Of a stretch of 64,000 nucleotides of DNA, positions 54,769 through 63,865 are shown one piece after another. A program made the translations under genes and the position numbers. The notes beneath the pieces are model-generated. The model did not search any database and was not told where the DNA came from. It saw only the letters and a list, made by a program, of their open reading frames with translations. Origin of the DNA: Prochlorococcus marinus str. MIT 9302. Its GTDB lineage: Bacteria; Cyanobacteriota; Cyanobacteriia; PCC-6307; Cyanobiaceae. The DNA lies in assembly GCF_000759975.1 (NCBI RefSeq), contig NZ_JNAM01000005.1, positions 178,125 through 242,124 on the forward strand, written 5' to 3'. Within the stretch, counting starts at the first letter, position 1, and each line of letters starts with the position of its first letter.

Positions 54769-57213
54769 TTAATTTCTTAATTTAGTATTAAAATTTTTCT
54801 CAATATTAGAAATGATATTTGAGTGTATTGATTGTATATCTGAATCTAGTAAGGTTTTTTCTTTATCTCTATAAGATAATCTAAATGTATAACTTATGAA
54901 ATCTTCCCCAAGTTTAATATCTTCAAAAACATCTTTTAAATAGACATCCTCTAGAAGGGTTTTTCCTGATTTTCTTATTTGTGATGTTATTTCGCTAATT
55001 AAATATTTTTTACTGAAAACAAAATTAATATCCCTTTCCATTTTTGGAACAATTGGGTATTGCTTAAATAGTGGAATCCATTTGTTTTTTCTCGTACTAG
55101 CTCCCAAGAGATTAATTACATTTATCCTAAACAAATAAACTTTTTTTAAAGACTTCTTGTCTAATATTAGTTTTGGATTTATTTCACCAAAATATCCTGC
55201 TTCTTTTCCTTCAATAAATAATTTTGCTGTTCTTCCTGGATGAAGAAAATCAATTGAATCAGTAGGTTTATCTTCAATTTTTATATTCAAACATGACAAA
55301 GCTTCTTTTAACTTACCTCTAGCCTGGTAATAATTAAGATCATTATCCTTTCCTGAATCTGCCCATTTTCCAAATTTCTTAATACCAAAAATTACACCAT
55401 TCAGAATTTCTTCTTGGATGAGATCTATATTCTTATAAAAAACATTTCCAATTTCAAATACATAACAATTATTTTGTCCAGCTTTTATATTACGGTTTAC
55501 AATCTCCAAATGTTCTTTCCAGATATTATCTCTAAGGCAGCTAGTTTCTAATAACAAAGGATTAGAAATCTTTATAAGTGTATCTTTATCTTCTGGAACC
55601 AGTGAATAACTCAGTACTTCGTTAAAACCATTTTCTATAAAACCATTTTTTATTTTTCTCAATGCCAAATGCTCTGATGATAATTTACCAGGCTTAATTG
55701 GATTAGGAAGGTTTAAGTCGAATCTGTCATACCCTATTAATCTCGCAATTTCTTCAATTAAATCTATTTCTCTTATCAAATCTTGTGATCTATTAGGAAT
55801 TACTGCTACATCCCAGCCATATTCCTTACTCTTTAAACTACAACCTATGAGTGTTAATTTATCTACTATTTCAGTGTCTGATAAATTTCTTTTTTCAAAT
55901 TGATCGTTGATGATTAATGGGCCAAGAATTTTATGTATACGATTTCTCCGCAATTTTATAAAAATATCCTCATTATTTATTAAATTCGAAGTGTTAATAA
56001 TTGGTAAATTAATAGCAAAATGTTCTTCTAAAAGATTAATTGCCCTTGTAACTGCACCTATTGTATTTTTATATGAAATCCCTTTCTCATATCTACTGCT
56101 AGATTCTGTTCTTATTCCAATCGCCTTTGAAGATTTTCTTATAGTAACTGGATTAAAAACAGCGCCTTCAAGATAAATAGATGAAGTAGTATTAGTTACT
56201 GAAGTCTCTAAACCACCTATAACCCCAGCAATAGCAACAGGTTTATCGCAACAAGTGATTACTGTGATATTTTCATTTAAGTCATAATTTTTACCATCCA
56301 AGCATTCAAGGGTTTCGTTATCATTGGCTTTTCTTACAGAGAAGTCTTCTGGAGAAACTTCCTTTCCAATTAAGTTTGATAGTTTATCTTTATCAAACGC
56401 GTGCAACGGTTGGCCTTGTTCTAGGAGAATATAGTTTGTTAAATCAACAATTAGATTAATCGATTTTATACCTGATTTTTCAATACGATCTTGAAGCCAT
56501 TTAGGTGATAATTTTACGCCATTTACTCCATCAATACAGCTTATAGTATAAATGCAATCAGATGTGATAGCCTCTGGGCAAAGTTGAATTTCTTTAAGTA
56601 AATGAATATTGTATTTATGGTTTAATTCTGGAAAATTTAATGTTGATTCTAAAAGAGCAGAAATTTCGCGAGCTATACCAATAACCGACATTCCGTCAGG
56701 TCTATTAGCTGTAATTGCTAAATCATATATAAAATCATTTAATTGAAGCAAATCAGATCCTGGGGCCCCCAATTCATGTTTTAAGGCTAATTCTTCATCA
56801 ATAATCTCTATCCCTTCGCTAGAGTCCTCTAATCCAAGTTCCTGCAGTGAACATATCATTCCTTCACTCATGACACCTCTAATTTCGCTTCTTTTAATAG
56901 TTAAATTAACTGCATTTAATTTCGCACCCACGGTAGCAACATAAACATAAATATTTGGTTTAATATTGCGAGCTCCACAGATAATTTGTAAATTCTTTGA
57001 AGCTCCTATATCGACTTGGCAAATTGAAAGTTTGTCAGATCCTTCATGTTTTAAAACAGACAAAACCTTACCTAAAACAACACCATTTACATTCTCTGAA
57101 CAATCTTCTAGTGATTCAACTTCAAATCCACCAATAGACAATTTCTCAGAGAGATCTTCGGGTGTAGAGGTTATTTCTACTAAATTTTTCAACCAATTTT
57201 GAGAAACTTTCAT
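54769..57213 (-). CDS. pheT: Phenylalanyl-tRNA synthetase beta subunit
   Basis: PheT is the tRNA-binding subunit of the alpha2beta2 PheRS. The 814 residues show the N-terminal tRNA-binding OB domain (about 40-150; VVLGKVLSVLKHEGSDKLSICQ), the B3/4 editing region (ITANRPDGMSVIGIARE), B5 with LPNPIKPG downstream, the catalytic-like core, and the C-terminal FDX-ACB anticodon domain (FKQYPIVPKMERDINFVF; SYRDKEKTLLDSDIQ). Start is the ATG at 57211-57213. It is divergent from rpmG. Confidence 0.96.
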   Translation of the reverse strand: MKVSQNWLKNLVEITSTPEDLSEKLSIGGFEVESLEDCSENVNGVVLGKVLSVLKHEGSDKLSICQVDIGASKNLQIICGARNIKPNIYVYVATVGAKLNAVNLTIKRSEIRGVMSEGMICSLQELGLEDSSEGIEIIDEELALKHELGAPGSDLLQLNDFIYDLAITANRPDGMSVIGIAREISALLESTLNFPELNHKYNIHLLKEIQLCPEAITSDCIYTISCIDGVNGVKLSPKWLQDRIEKSGIKSINLIVDLTNYILLEQGQPLHAFDKDKLSNLIGKEVSPEDFSVRKANDNETLECLDGKNYDLNENITVITCCDKPVAIAGVIGGLETSVTNTTSSIYLEGAVFNPVTIRKSSKAIGIRTESSSRYEKGISYKNTIGAVTRAINLLEEHFAINLPIINTSNLINNEDIFIKLRRNRIHKILGPLIINDQFEKRNLSDTEIVDKLTLIGCSLKSKEYGWDVAVIPNRSQDLIREIDLIEEIARLIGYDRFDLNLPNPIKPGKLSSEHLALRKIKNGFIENGFNEVLSYSLVPEDKDTLIKISNPLLLETSCLRDNIWKEHLEIVNRNIKAGQNNCYVFEIGNVFYKNIDLIQEEILNGVIFGIKKFGKWADSGKDNDLNYYQARGKLKEALSCLNIKIEDKPTDSIDFLHPGRTAKLFIEGKEAGYFGEINPKLILDKKSLKKVYLFRINVINLLGASTRKNKWIPLFKQYPIVPKMERDINFVFSKKYLISEITSQIRKSGKTLLEDVYLKDVFEDIKLGEDFISYTFRLSYRDKEKTLLDSDIQSIHSNIISNIEKNFNTKLRN

Positions 57214-57314
57214 ATATAGTTTTTATTCAATGATGATAATAGAAATAAGTTTATCTTCAAAAAAGTTTGTTGAAGATGTACAATAGAAAATTATACATTA
57301 AAGTATTAATCAAA

Positions 57315-57509
57315 ATGGCAAAAAAAGGGACAAGAGTTGTAGTGACCCTGGAATGTACTGAAGCAAGGACTAGCACAGATCCTAAGAGATCGAATGGTGT
57401 CTCAAGATATACTACTGAAAAGAATCGTAGAAATACAACTGAAAGATTAGAACTAAAAAAGTTTAATCCTCACTTAAACAGAATGACTATTCACAAAGAA
57501 ATAAAGTAA
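57315..57509 (+). CDS. rpmG: 50S ribosomal protein L33
   Basis: L33 of 64 residues beginning [18 protein letters not shown] and ending MTIHKEIK, with [18 protein letters not shown]. The frame is open upstream to 57267, but the family start is the ATG at 57315. The zinc-binding cysteines of some L33 forms are not present except in LEC. It is followed 17 bases later by rpsR. Confidence 0.96.
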   Translation: MAKKGTRVVVTLECTEARTSTDPKRSNGVSRYTTEKNRRNTTERLELKKFNPHLNRMTIHKEIK

Positions 57510-57526
57510 TCAAATCAAATTAAATC

Positions 57527-57748
57527 ATGCCTAATTCAATTTTTAAAAAACAATTATCACCTATCAAGCCTGGAGATCCTATTGACTATAAGGATGTAGA
57601 ACTTCTAAAAAAATTCATTACCGAGAGGGGTAAAATCCTACCAAGAAGGATGACTGGGTTAACCTCAAAGCAACAAAGAGACCTAACATTAGCTGTAAAA
57701 AGAGCACGAATTGTAGCTCTATTACCCTTTGTAAATCCTGAAGGATAG
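57527..57748 (+). CDS. rpsR: 30S ribosomal protein S18
   Basis: S18 of 73 residues with [34 protein letters not shown] and [14 protein letters not shown], all typical. It forms an rpmG-rpsR pair, followed 51 bases later by the RNB-domain gene. Confidence 0.97.
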   Translation: MPNSIFKKQLSPIKPGDPIDYKDVELLKKFITERGKILPRRMTGLTSKQQRDLTLAVKRARIVALLPFVNPEG

Positions 57749-57799
57749 TTTCCTATTGAATATAAATATAGTTAGAACTATAATTAATATTTCAAATAT

Positions 57800-58984
57800 T
57801 TGAAAGATTTAAAAAGTTTAAAAACATATATTATTGACTCTGAAGATCCTCATGAAGTTGATGACGCTATTTCCCTAGAAATAAAAGAAGGAAATATAAA
57901 AATTCTGTGGATACATATTAGTAATCCATGCAAGCTATTTTTGCATGATTCAAATGTTGATCTAGATGCAAGAAGGAAAAATAGCAGTTTATATTTAACA
58001 GATCAATATATCCCAATGTTACCTAAAGATATTCTTGAAAAAGCAAATCTAGCTCAAAATAAAACTTCAGAAACCATTAGTGCAGCAATAGAATTCAACG
58101 AAGATGGTTCAATACATAATTATGAAATAACTGAAGCAATTATAAAACCCAAATATCAATTAACATATGAAGATGTAAATGAGATATTGGAGTTAGAACC
58201 TAAAGAAGAAATTGAATTAGTTAAAATTAAAAATTTATTAGAAAAAAGTATTGCATTTAGAAAAAAACAAGGAGCAATTATTTTTGATAGTCCTAATAGT
58301 AAAATAAAATTATATAAGAATAAAATTATAATAAATAAATTAGAGAAAACAATATCACAAGTAATTGTTGCAGAATCAATGATATTAATGGGTTATGTAA
58401 CAAGTCTATTTATAAATAAATATAATATAGCGGCTGCGTTTAGAATTCAAAAACTAAATTGTAATCCAGACGATATACTTAATAGATACAAAGATAGTGA
58501 AATTAAAAATATAATATTAAAACAATATATGGGAAAAAGTTATATTACAACTAAGCCTAATTGCCATGAATCATTAGGTCTTCAAATGTATGTACAATGC
58601 ACTTCACCACTTAGGAGATATCTAGATTTAATTATACAAAGACAGGTATATAATAAGATAAATAATTATGAAATCCTAAGTATCAATTCGATTTCTAAAA
58701 TTATTGATTATTCAAAAAATAGACAAATAGAGAACAATAATATCTTTAAAAATGATAAATTTAAGTATTTAAAATTATTTTTTGAGAAAGAAAATAAACC
58801 GTTTTATAAAATAATATTTGTTAAGTGGATAAATCATAAAAGAAATATTGCTTTAGTTTTTTTTCCAGAATATTCACTAGAAATACTTATTACTCTTTTT
58901 GTATCAATAGAAATATATATTAATAAAATATATAAAGTAAAATATATTATAAATAATAGTAATCTATTAGAGTTTATTTATTAA
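57800..58984 (+). CDS. rnb: Short RNase II/R family exoribonuclease
   Basis: A 394-residue protein consisting almost only of the RNB catalytic domain (about 10-290). The metal-binding stretch reads YIIDSEDPHEVDDAIS: the first and last two acidic residues are kept, and glutamate replaces the second aspartate. Later motifs are SSLYLTDQYIPMLP and the RRYLDLIIQRQ end with CTSPLRRYLDL. The N-terminal cold-shock domains of the ~650-residue bacterial enzyme are absent and the C-terminal S1 part is short. The start is TTG at 57800. Confidence 0.85.
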   Translation: MKDLKSLKTYIIDSEDPHEVDDAISLEIKEGNIKILWIHISNPCKLFLHDSNVDLDARRKNSSLYLTDQYIPMLPKDILEKANLAQNKTSETISAAIEFNEDGSIHNYEITEAIIKPKYQLTYEDVNEILELEPKEEIELVKIKNLLEKSIAFRKKQGAIIFDSPNSKIKLYKNKIIINKLEKTISQVIVAESMILMGYVTSLFINKYNIAAAFRIQKLNCNPDDILNRYKDSEIKNIILKQYMGKSYITTKPNCHESLGLQMYVQCTSPLRRYLDLIIQRQVYNKINNYEILSINSISKIIDYSKNRQIENNNIFKNDKFKYLKLFFEKENKPFYKIIFVKWINHKRNIALVFFPEYSLEILITLFVSIEIYINKIYKVKYIINNSNLLEFIY

Positions 58985-59052
58985 TCAAATAATTATTAAA
59001 AAAGTTCATTTTTAGTTTAAAAAATATTTGTTAATATAAATAAAAAAGCTTT

Positions 59053-60597
59053 ATGAGTTTTATCATTACTACTCCTTTATATTATGTAAATGATAAACCT
59101 CATTTAGGAAGTGTTTACACAACAATAATTTGTGACTCGATAGCTAGGTATAAAAGGCTTGTAGGTGAAGATGTTATGTTCATCACAGGTGTAGATGAAC
59201 ATGGTTTAAAAATACAAAGAACAGCAAATGAAAAGGGTATTGAACCAAAATCACATTGTGATGAAATCTCAAAAATCTTTAATATTAATTGGAAAAATTG
59301 GGATATATCCTTCGATAAATTTATAAGGACTAGCTCAAAAAATCATGAGTTGGTTGTTAACGAATTTTATGAAAGAGTAAAAGCCTCAGATGATATTTAT
59401 ATGGGTATACAAAAAGGTTGGTATTGTGTTGGTTGTGAAGAATTTAAAGATAATCCAGAAAATTCATCAACATACAAATGTCCAATCCATCAAAAAAATT
59501 TAGAATGGAAAAATGAGGAGAATCTCTTTTTTAGGCTTTCGAAATATCAAAAAGAAATTGAGAAAATAATCAACGAGCCTTCTTTCATTGAGCCAATAGA
59601 AAGAAGGAATGAAATTATAAATTTTGTTTCTAGAGGTTTAAAGGATTTTTCAATTTCAAGAACAAATGTATCCTGGGGGATTCCGGTTCCTGGTTACGAT
59701 AATCACACCTTTTACGTATGGTTTGATGCTTTACTTGGATATGTAAGTGCTATTAGTTCTGATGAAACAGATCATTCTTTAGAAAAATCAATTAATGGAG
59801 GATGGCCAGCTAATATTCATTTAATTGGTAAAGATATACTGAGGTTTCATGCTGTCTATTGGCCTGCAATGCTAATTTCTGCAGATATGAAAGTTCCAAA
59901 AAAAGTTTTTGGACATGGCTTTCTCACAAGAGAGGGGCAAAAAATGGGTAAAAGCTTAGGAAATGTACTCGACCCTGACCTATTGCTTTCTAAATATGGA
60001 AATGATCCAGTAAGGTGGTACCTCATTAAAGATATATCACTTGGAAATGATGGAGATTTTCAAGATAAAAGATTTGTAGACATTATAAATAATGACTTAG
60101 CCAATACAATTGGTAATTTATTAAATAGAACATCATCTATGTCTAGAAAATGGTTTGATAATAAAGTGCCAAATAATGAAAAAATTTCAAGTGAAAATAA
60201 ATTAGAGAATTATGCCCAAATTGCTGTTGAAAAATATATTCAAAACTTTGATATCTATAAATTAGATCTAGCAGCTAATGAAGTGCTTAGCCTAGCAATT
60301 AATACAAATTTGTATTTGAATGATAATCAACCTTGGACGTTAATAAAAGAAAAAGATAATTTGCCTATTGTTAAAGAAATTATTTACAACGTATTAGAAA
60401 GTACCCGCATAATAGGCATATTATTACTACCTTTATTGCCAGAATTATCTTCAAAGATTAATAAACAACTTGGTTCTATATACAGAGAAGAAGTGCCTTG
60501 GAAACAACAATTAAGTTGGGGATTATTAGCTAGCAACTCAAGTCTTCCTAAACCCACTCCAATCATAAATAAGCTTGAGTATGATCAACATTTATAG
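59053..60597 (+). CDS. metG: Methionyl-tRNA synthetase
   Basis: Class I synthetase of 514 residues: HIGH motif as PLYYVNDKPHLGS, FITGVDEHGLKIQRTA, a reduced zinc knuckle (WYCVGCEEF, KCPIHQKNL), the GKDILRFHAVYWPAML block and the KMSKS loop as QKMGKSLGN, followed by the helical anticodon-binding domain. No C-terminal EMAP/Trbp111 dimerisation domain is present. The last 17 bases overlap the lipoprotein gene. Confidence 0.97.
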   Translation: MSFIITTPLYYVNDKPHLGSVYTTIICDSIARYKRLVGEDVMFITGVDEHGLKIQRTANEKGIEPKSHCDEISKIFNINWKNWDISFDKFIRTSSKNHELVVNEFYERVKASDDIYMGIQKGWYCVGCEEFKDNPENSSTYKCPIHQKNLEWKNEENLFFRLSKYQKEIEKIINEPSFIEPIERRNEIINFVSRGLKDFSISRTNVSWGIPVPGYDNHTFYVWFDALLGYVSAISSDETDHSLEKSINGGWPANIHLIGKDILRFHAVYWPAMLISADMKVPKKVFGHGFLTREGQKMGKSLGNVLDPDLLLSKYGNDPVRWYLIKDISLGNDGDFQDKRFVDIINNDLANTIGNLLNRTSSMSRKWFDNKVPNNEKISSENKLENYAQIAVEKYIQNFDIYKLDLAANEVLSLAINTNLYLNDNQPWTLIKEKDNLPIVKEIIYNVLESTRIIGILLLPLLPELSSKINKQLGSIYREEVPWKQQLSWGLLASNSSLPKPTPIINKLEYDQHL

Positions 60598-61204
60598 ATT
60601 AATAATATTCCTACCATTTATTATTCTTGGTTGTGCACCAAATGTAATTAAAGAAAATAAAGTAATACAAAAAATAGACAGTTTAGATATGAATATTTTT
60701 TCTAAAAGTGGAGATAAAATATACTCTATTACCAGTCCAAACTCAATTTATAATATTAATGAACTAAAATTCAAATTTAAAAAACCTACCATCAATATTT
60801 TTAAAGGAGAAGAAACTAAATATATAATTAGTTCTGACGATTCTGTATTATCAGACAACAATAAACTCCTAAAATTAAAAGGGAATGTGAAATTAAAAAC
60901 TCTTAAGCAAGATGAGGATTTTTTATATGCAGATAATTTTATTTGGAATATCGAAAAGTCTAGCTACCTATTAGAAGGGAATATAAGATTTGAAAATCAA
61001 AATATCATCTTAAATTCAGAGAAAGCCAAGTTGAGTTCAGATAACATAATTGAATTTTTTAATCCAGTAAAATATATAATAAAGGATGAAAATAACGAAA
61101 ATAGATATGAAATAAATTCAGAAAATGCCTTCTATAATCTCAACACAGAATCCGTAATTTTTAAAGCAAAAGATAAAAGAGTTGAATCAATTATTTATTT
61201 TTAA
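60581..61204 (+). CDS. LptC-like lipoprotein
   Basis: A 207-residue lipoprotein: from the ATG at 60581, a basic start and hydrophobic segment end in the lipobox FIILGCAPN, cleaved before the cysteine by LspA. The body is beta-rich with the LptC/LptA-like repeats (LLKLKGNVKLKT, YLLEGNIRFENQNI, LNSEKAKL), suggesting a role in lipopolysaccharide transport to the outer membrane. The family call is moderately sure. It overlaps metG by 17 bases and the convergent CCB gene by four. Confidence 0.75.
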   Translation: MINIYRLIIFLPFIILGCAPNVIKENKVIQKIDSLDMNIFSKSGDKIYSITSPNSIYNINELKFKFKKPTINIFKGEETKYIISSDDSVLSDNNKLLKLKGNVKLKTLKQDEDFLYADNFIWNIEKSSYLLEGNIRFENQNIILNSEKAKLSSDNIIEFFNPVKYIIKDENNENRYEINSENAFYNLNTESVIFKAKDKRVESIIYF

Positions 61205-61827
61205 ATATTATTTTTTGAAAAAATATTACTAATTTTCTTTGACCAGTTATTTATCCATTTTTCATCTGACTTAGTAAAACATTTAGCTCTCCAGCCTCCT
61301 ATCAATATAAAAGCCTTACTATTTATAGGTACAACTAAGATAGATGGAATATCGGCACAAAAATTAAAAAATTCATATCTCCCTGGATAAAATTTAGTGT
61401 TTGCTAATGATATTAATTTCATATCTTTTATTGATCTCAGACAAGTTTCTCCTGGGTTAAACTCATTATTTGAAGTAATTCCTCTTCTCAATATATTTAC
61501 CCCATCATTGTGAATTAATATTGCTGCTGCTGCTGTAGAAGTTAATATCGCTTCAGACCCCCATGCAAGTTCATCAATAACTTCATCCGGAATGTTTTTG
61601 TCGAAGATAAACTTATTTTCTCCTTTTAGGTCAGCTTGCTCACCAGCCAAAGGTTCAAATTGTTTAAATAAGAATCCTATCAAAATAATAATTAATGAAG
61701 CTATTGCAGCTAGTACTTGTGCTCTTTCTAGTTCAGGAGTAATTGTCTCTATTGAAAAGAAATTAATTATTTGAAGAATAAAGAGTGTTATGCCGATTAA
61801 TATTAAAGATTTCCCATTAAATCCCAT
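61201..61827 (-). CDS. CCB-type cytochrome b6f cofactor assembly protein
   Basis: A 208-residue protein with two N-terminal membrane segments (about 7-27 and 38-56) and a soluble C-terminal half. The pattern (TPELERAQVLAAIASLIIIL, EVIDELAWGSEAILTSTAAA, CLRSIKDMKLISLANTKFYPG) matches the DUF2930/CCB2-CCB4 family that attaches haem ci to cytochrome b6 in thylakoids. Assignment to CCB2 versus CCB4 is not possible here. It is divergent from the next small-protein gene. Confidence 0.8.
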   Translation of the reverse strand: MGFNGKSLILIGITLFILQIINFFSIETITPELERAQVLAAIASLIIILIGFLFKQFEPLAGEQADLKGENKFIFDKNIPDEVIDELAWGSEAILTSTAAAAILIHNDGVNILRRGITSNNEFNPGETCLRSIKDMKLISLANTKFYPGRYEFFNFCADIPSILVVPINSKAFILIGGWRAKCFTKSDEKWINNWSKKISNIFSKNNI

Positions 61828-61939
61828 ACATAAAATATGTTAATTATATTTTAATTATCAAAAACATTATATTAGTTAGTACGTTTAAAAATACTCAAAA
61901 ATATCTTTTTTAATATATAATTAACCAAAACCATTTAAA

Positions 61940-62251
61940 ATGTACCTAAACATTAAAAAATATATTTTTTCATTTATCGTTACTGGTTTAATATTCATAC
62001 TTATTCCTACAACTACATACGCAGAAGGTGTTAGCAATTTAAACAGACTTTTTGTTGTCACACAACAAAAGACTATTATCAATTACGAAAAAAGTCAGCC
62101 TTCATCTATTGACAACCCTGTAGTGGATCCAAATTTTAATGTAATGAGATCCAAAGATACTGAGAGTTCTACTGCTACGTATATAGTTATTGCTTTATTA
62201 ATTGCAGCAACGATTATTCCTTTAGCAACATGGTGGTATTTCTCTAAATAA
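61940..62251 (+). CDS. Exported membrane-anchored small protein (103 aa)
   Basis: A 103-residue protein with a signal peptide (hydrophobic FIVTGLIFILIPTTTYA, likely cleaved after TYA), an ~50-residue exposed segment (FVVTQQKTIINYE) and one C-terminal helix (TYIVIALLIAATIIPLATWWYF). It is probably anchored in the plasma or thylakoid membrane with the body outside the cytoplasm. I do not recognise a family. It ends 10 bases before cobU on the same strand. Confidence 0.75.
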   Translation: MYLNIKKYIFSFIVTGLIFILIPTTTYAEGVSNLNRLFVVTQQKTIINYEKSQPSSIDNPVVDPNFNVMRSKDTESSTATYIVIALLIAATIIPLATWWYFSK

Positions 62252-62261
62252 TAGAGAATTT

Positions 62262-62822
62262 ATGAATGAAAAGGATTTAACTATTAAGGATAATCTATCT
62301 AATATTGTTTTTATTACAGGAGGAACAAAGAGTGGTAAAAGTGAATTTGCAGAGCATCTAGCAAAGGAGACAAAGAAGTTATCATATATTGCCTTATCAA
62401 AAAATAATATTGATGATAAAGAATGGCAAAAAAAAATTAATTTACATCGAAAAAGAAGGCCAAAAGATTGGGAATCAATAGAAACAACAGATTTATTAAA
62501 TACATTAAGGCAAGAGGATGGTCCATTATTAATAGACTCGATTGGTGGATTTGTTATGGAAAGTATTGAAAAAGAACATAAAGAATGGTCAATAAAGATG
62601 TCTTCACTAATAAGTCTTTTAATGAAAAGAAAAAGCAAAACATTTATTGTTGGAGAACAAGTAGGTTGGAGCTTGGTCTCAGAATATAAAATTGGCAATA
62701 CTTATATTGAAAGAATCGGCGAGCTTCAAAAAAGAATAACCAAAATATCCAAAGATAATTGGCTTGCAATAAATGGCAGAGCAATCAAAATAGATGAAAT
62801 AAGTTTAGAAATACCTACATAA
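62262..62822 (+). CDS. cobU: Adenosylcobinamide kinase / guanylyltransferase CobU
   Basis: CobU phosphorylates cobinamide and adds GMP, a late step of B12 nucleotide loop assembly. The 186 residues begin with the P-loop FITGGTKSGKSEFAEHLA and contain the RRPKDWESIETTDL guanylylation region with the histidine in KINLHRKRR. This connects to cobN and metH in the same window. It is followed two bases later by trmL. Confidence 0.93.
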   Translation: MNEKDLTIKDNLSNIVFITGGTKSGKSEFAEHLAKETKKLSYIALSKNNIDDKEWQKKINLHRKRRPKDWESIETTDLLNTLRQEDGPLLIDSIGGFVMESIEKEHKEWSIKMSSLISLLMKRKSKTFIVGEQVGWSLVSEYKIGNTYIERIGELQKRITKISKDNWLAINGRAIKIDEISLEIPT

Positions 62823-62824
62823 AA

Positions 62825-63295
62825 TTGGAAGTCGCTCTTTTTGAACCTAGGATCCCCCAAAATACTGGAAACATTGCCAGATCATGTGCTGCTTTTAAAA
62901 TACCATTAAATCTTATAGAGCCCTTAGGATTTAAACTAGAAGATAAATATTTAAAAAGAGCAGGATTAGACTATTGGCCTTTAGTTACTGTTAATAAATA
63001 CGGAAATTTTGATAAATTTTTGGAGTCAAAGCAAAAAAAAAGAATAATTTCTTTTAGTAAAAAAAATGGAATGTATTTGAAGGATTTTAAATTTCAGGAA
63101 GATGATATTTTGCTTTTTGGAAGAGAAGATTCTGGATTGCCAGATTGCATTATTGATAAAAGTGACTTTTTAATATCAATATTTATGCCAAATTTACAGA
63201 CTGGAACCAATGATCAAAAAGGAGTTAGGAGTTTAAATCTTTCTGTAGCATGCGGTATTGCTATTTATGAGGCTCATAAACAAATAAATTTTTAA
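62825..63295 (+). CDS. trmL: tRNA (cytidine/uridine-2'-O-)-methyltransferase TrmL
   Basis: A SPOUT knot methyltransferase of 156 residues that modifies position 34 of tRNA-Leu. Motifs are FEPRIPQNTGNIARSCAA, the LLFGREDSGLP loop and the C-terminal knot MPNLQTGTNDQKGVRSLNLSV. The usual IxPxxxxxRSLNLS element is varied by TNDQKG. Start is TTG at 62825, directly after cobU. Confidence 0.9.
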   Translation: MEVALFEPRIPQNTGNIARSCAAFKIPLNLIEPLGFKLEDKYLKRAGLDYWPLVTVNKYGNFDKFLESKQKKRIISFSKKNGMYLKDFKFQEDDILLFGREDSGLPDCIIDKSDFLISIFMPNLQTGTNDQKGVRSLNLSVACGIAIYEAHKQINF

Positions 63296-63336
63296 AATGG
63301 TAATTAAGTACAAGCAATGTCTTACAATATTTCCAT

Positions 63337-63410
<74 letters not shown>

Positions 63411-63505
63411 TTCTTAAATACATTGCAATAACTAAATAACAAATATCAAAATACAGACAGCTATGTTTAACAATAAGCTATTGGTTTTAGAATTAATTCT
63501 CATAA

Positions 63506-63673
63506 CTATCTAGCTTTTTTAAGTTTGATTTCTCTTCTAACAAGCAATGCTATTACTACAACACACATATTCATTAGAAAAACGTCTAATGGCATTAAAT
63601 AAAAAAGTCTCTGATTAATTAATAGCAATAATATAAATATAGGTATACCAATTAATAAAGGATCACTAATCAT
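63506..63673 (-). CDS. Small two-segment membrane protein (55 aa)
   Basis: A frame with ATG at 63671-63673 encodes 55 residues: one hydrophobic helix (PLLIGIPIFILLLLINQ), a short hairpin with MPLDVF, a second helix (MNMCVVVIALLV) and a basic end (RREIKLKKAR). The ATG overlaps the stop codon of the CP12-like gene by 8 bases, which supports coupled translation. The family is unknown to me. Confidence 0.65.
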   Translation of the reverse strand: MISDPLLIGIPIFILLLLINQRLFYLMPLDVFLMNMCVVVIALLVRREIKLKKAR

Positions 63674-63854
63674 CGTAGACCAGACAACGTGGGTCGGATG
63701 GATTTAATTCACATTCCTTATCCCAGTAGTCTGATAAATCATTAGAAATCCCTTGCTCTTCTACAAGTTCTTTAAGTATTGAATAATCCTTTGCATTATC
63801 AAGATCTCTTGAGTTCTTATCTTGAATTGCGAATGGTGATCTTTTTAAATTCAT
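63666..63854 (-). CDS. Small protein with CP12-like C-terminal cysteine motif (62 aa)
   Basis: A 62-residue protein starting at the ATG at 63852-63854 behind a GAGG ribosome-binding site. The end reads CELNPSDPRCLVYDD, which fits the C-terminal motif of CP12 (C-x3-P-x4-C-x2-Y-[DE]), the part that binds GAPDH and forms the redox disulfide. The rest does not resemble canonical CP12, and its N-terminal cysteine pair is absent. It is followed by the coupled membrane-protein gene. Whether it binds GAPDH is speculation. Confidence 0.75.
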   Translation of the reverse strand: MNLKRSPFAIQDKNSRDLDNAKDYSILKELVEEQGISNDLSDYWDKECELNPSDPRCLVYDD

Positions 63855-63865
63855 AATTAATTACC

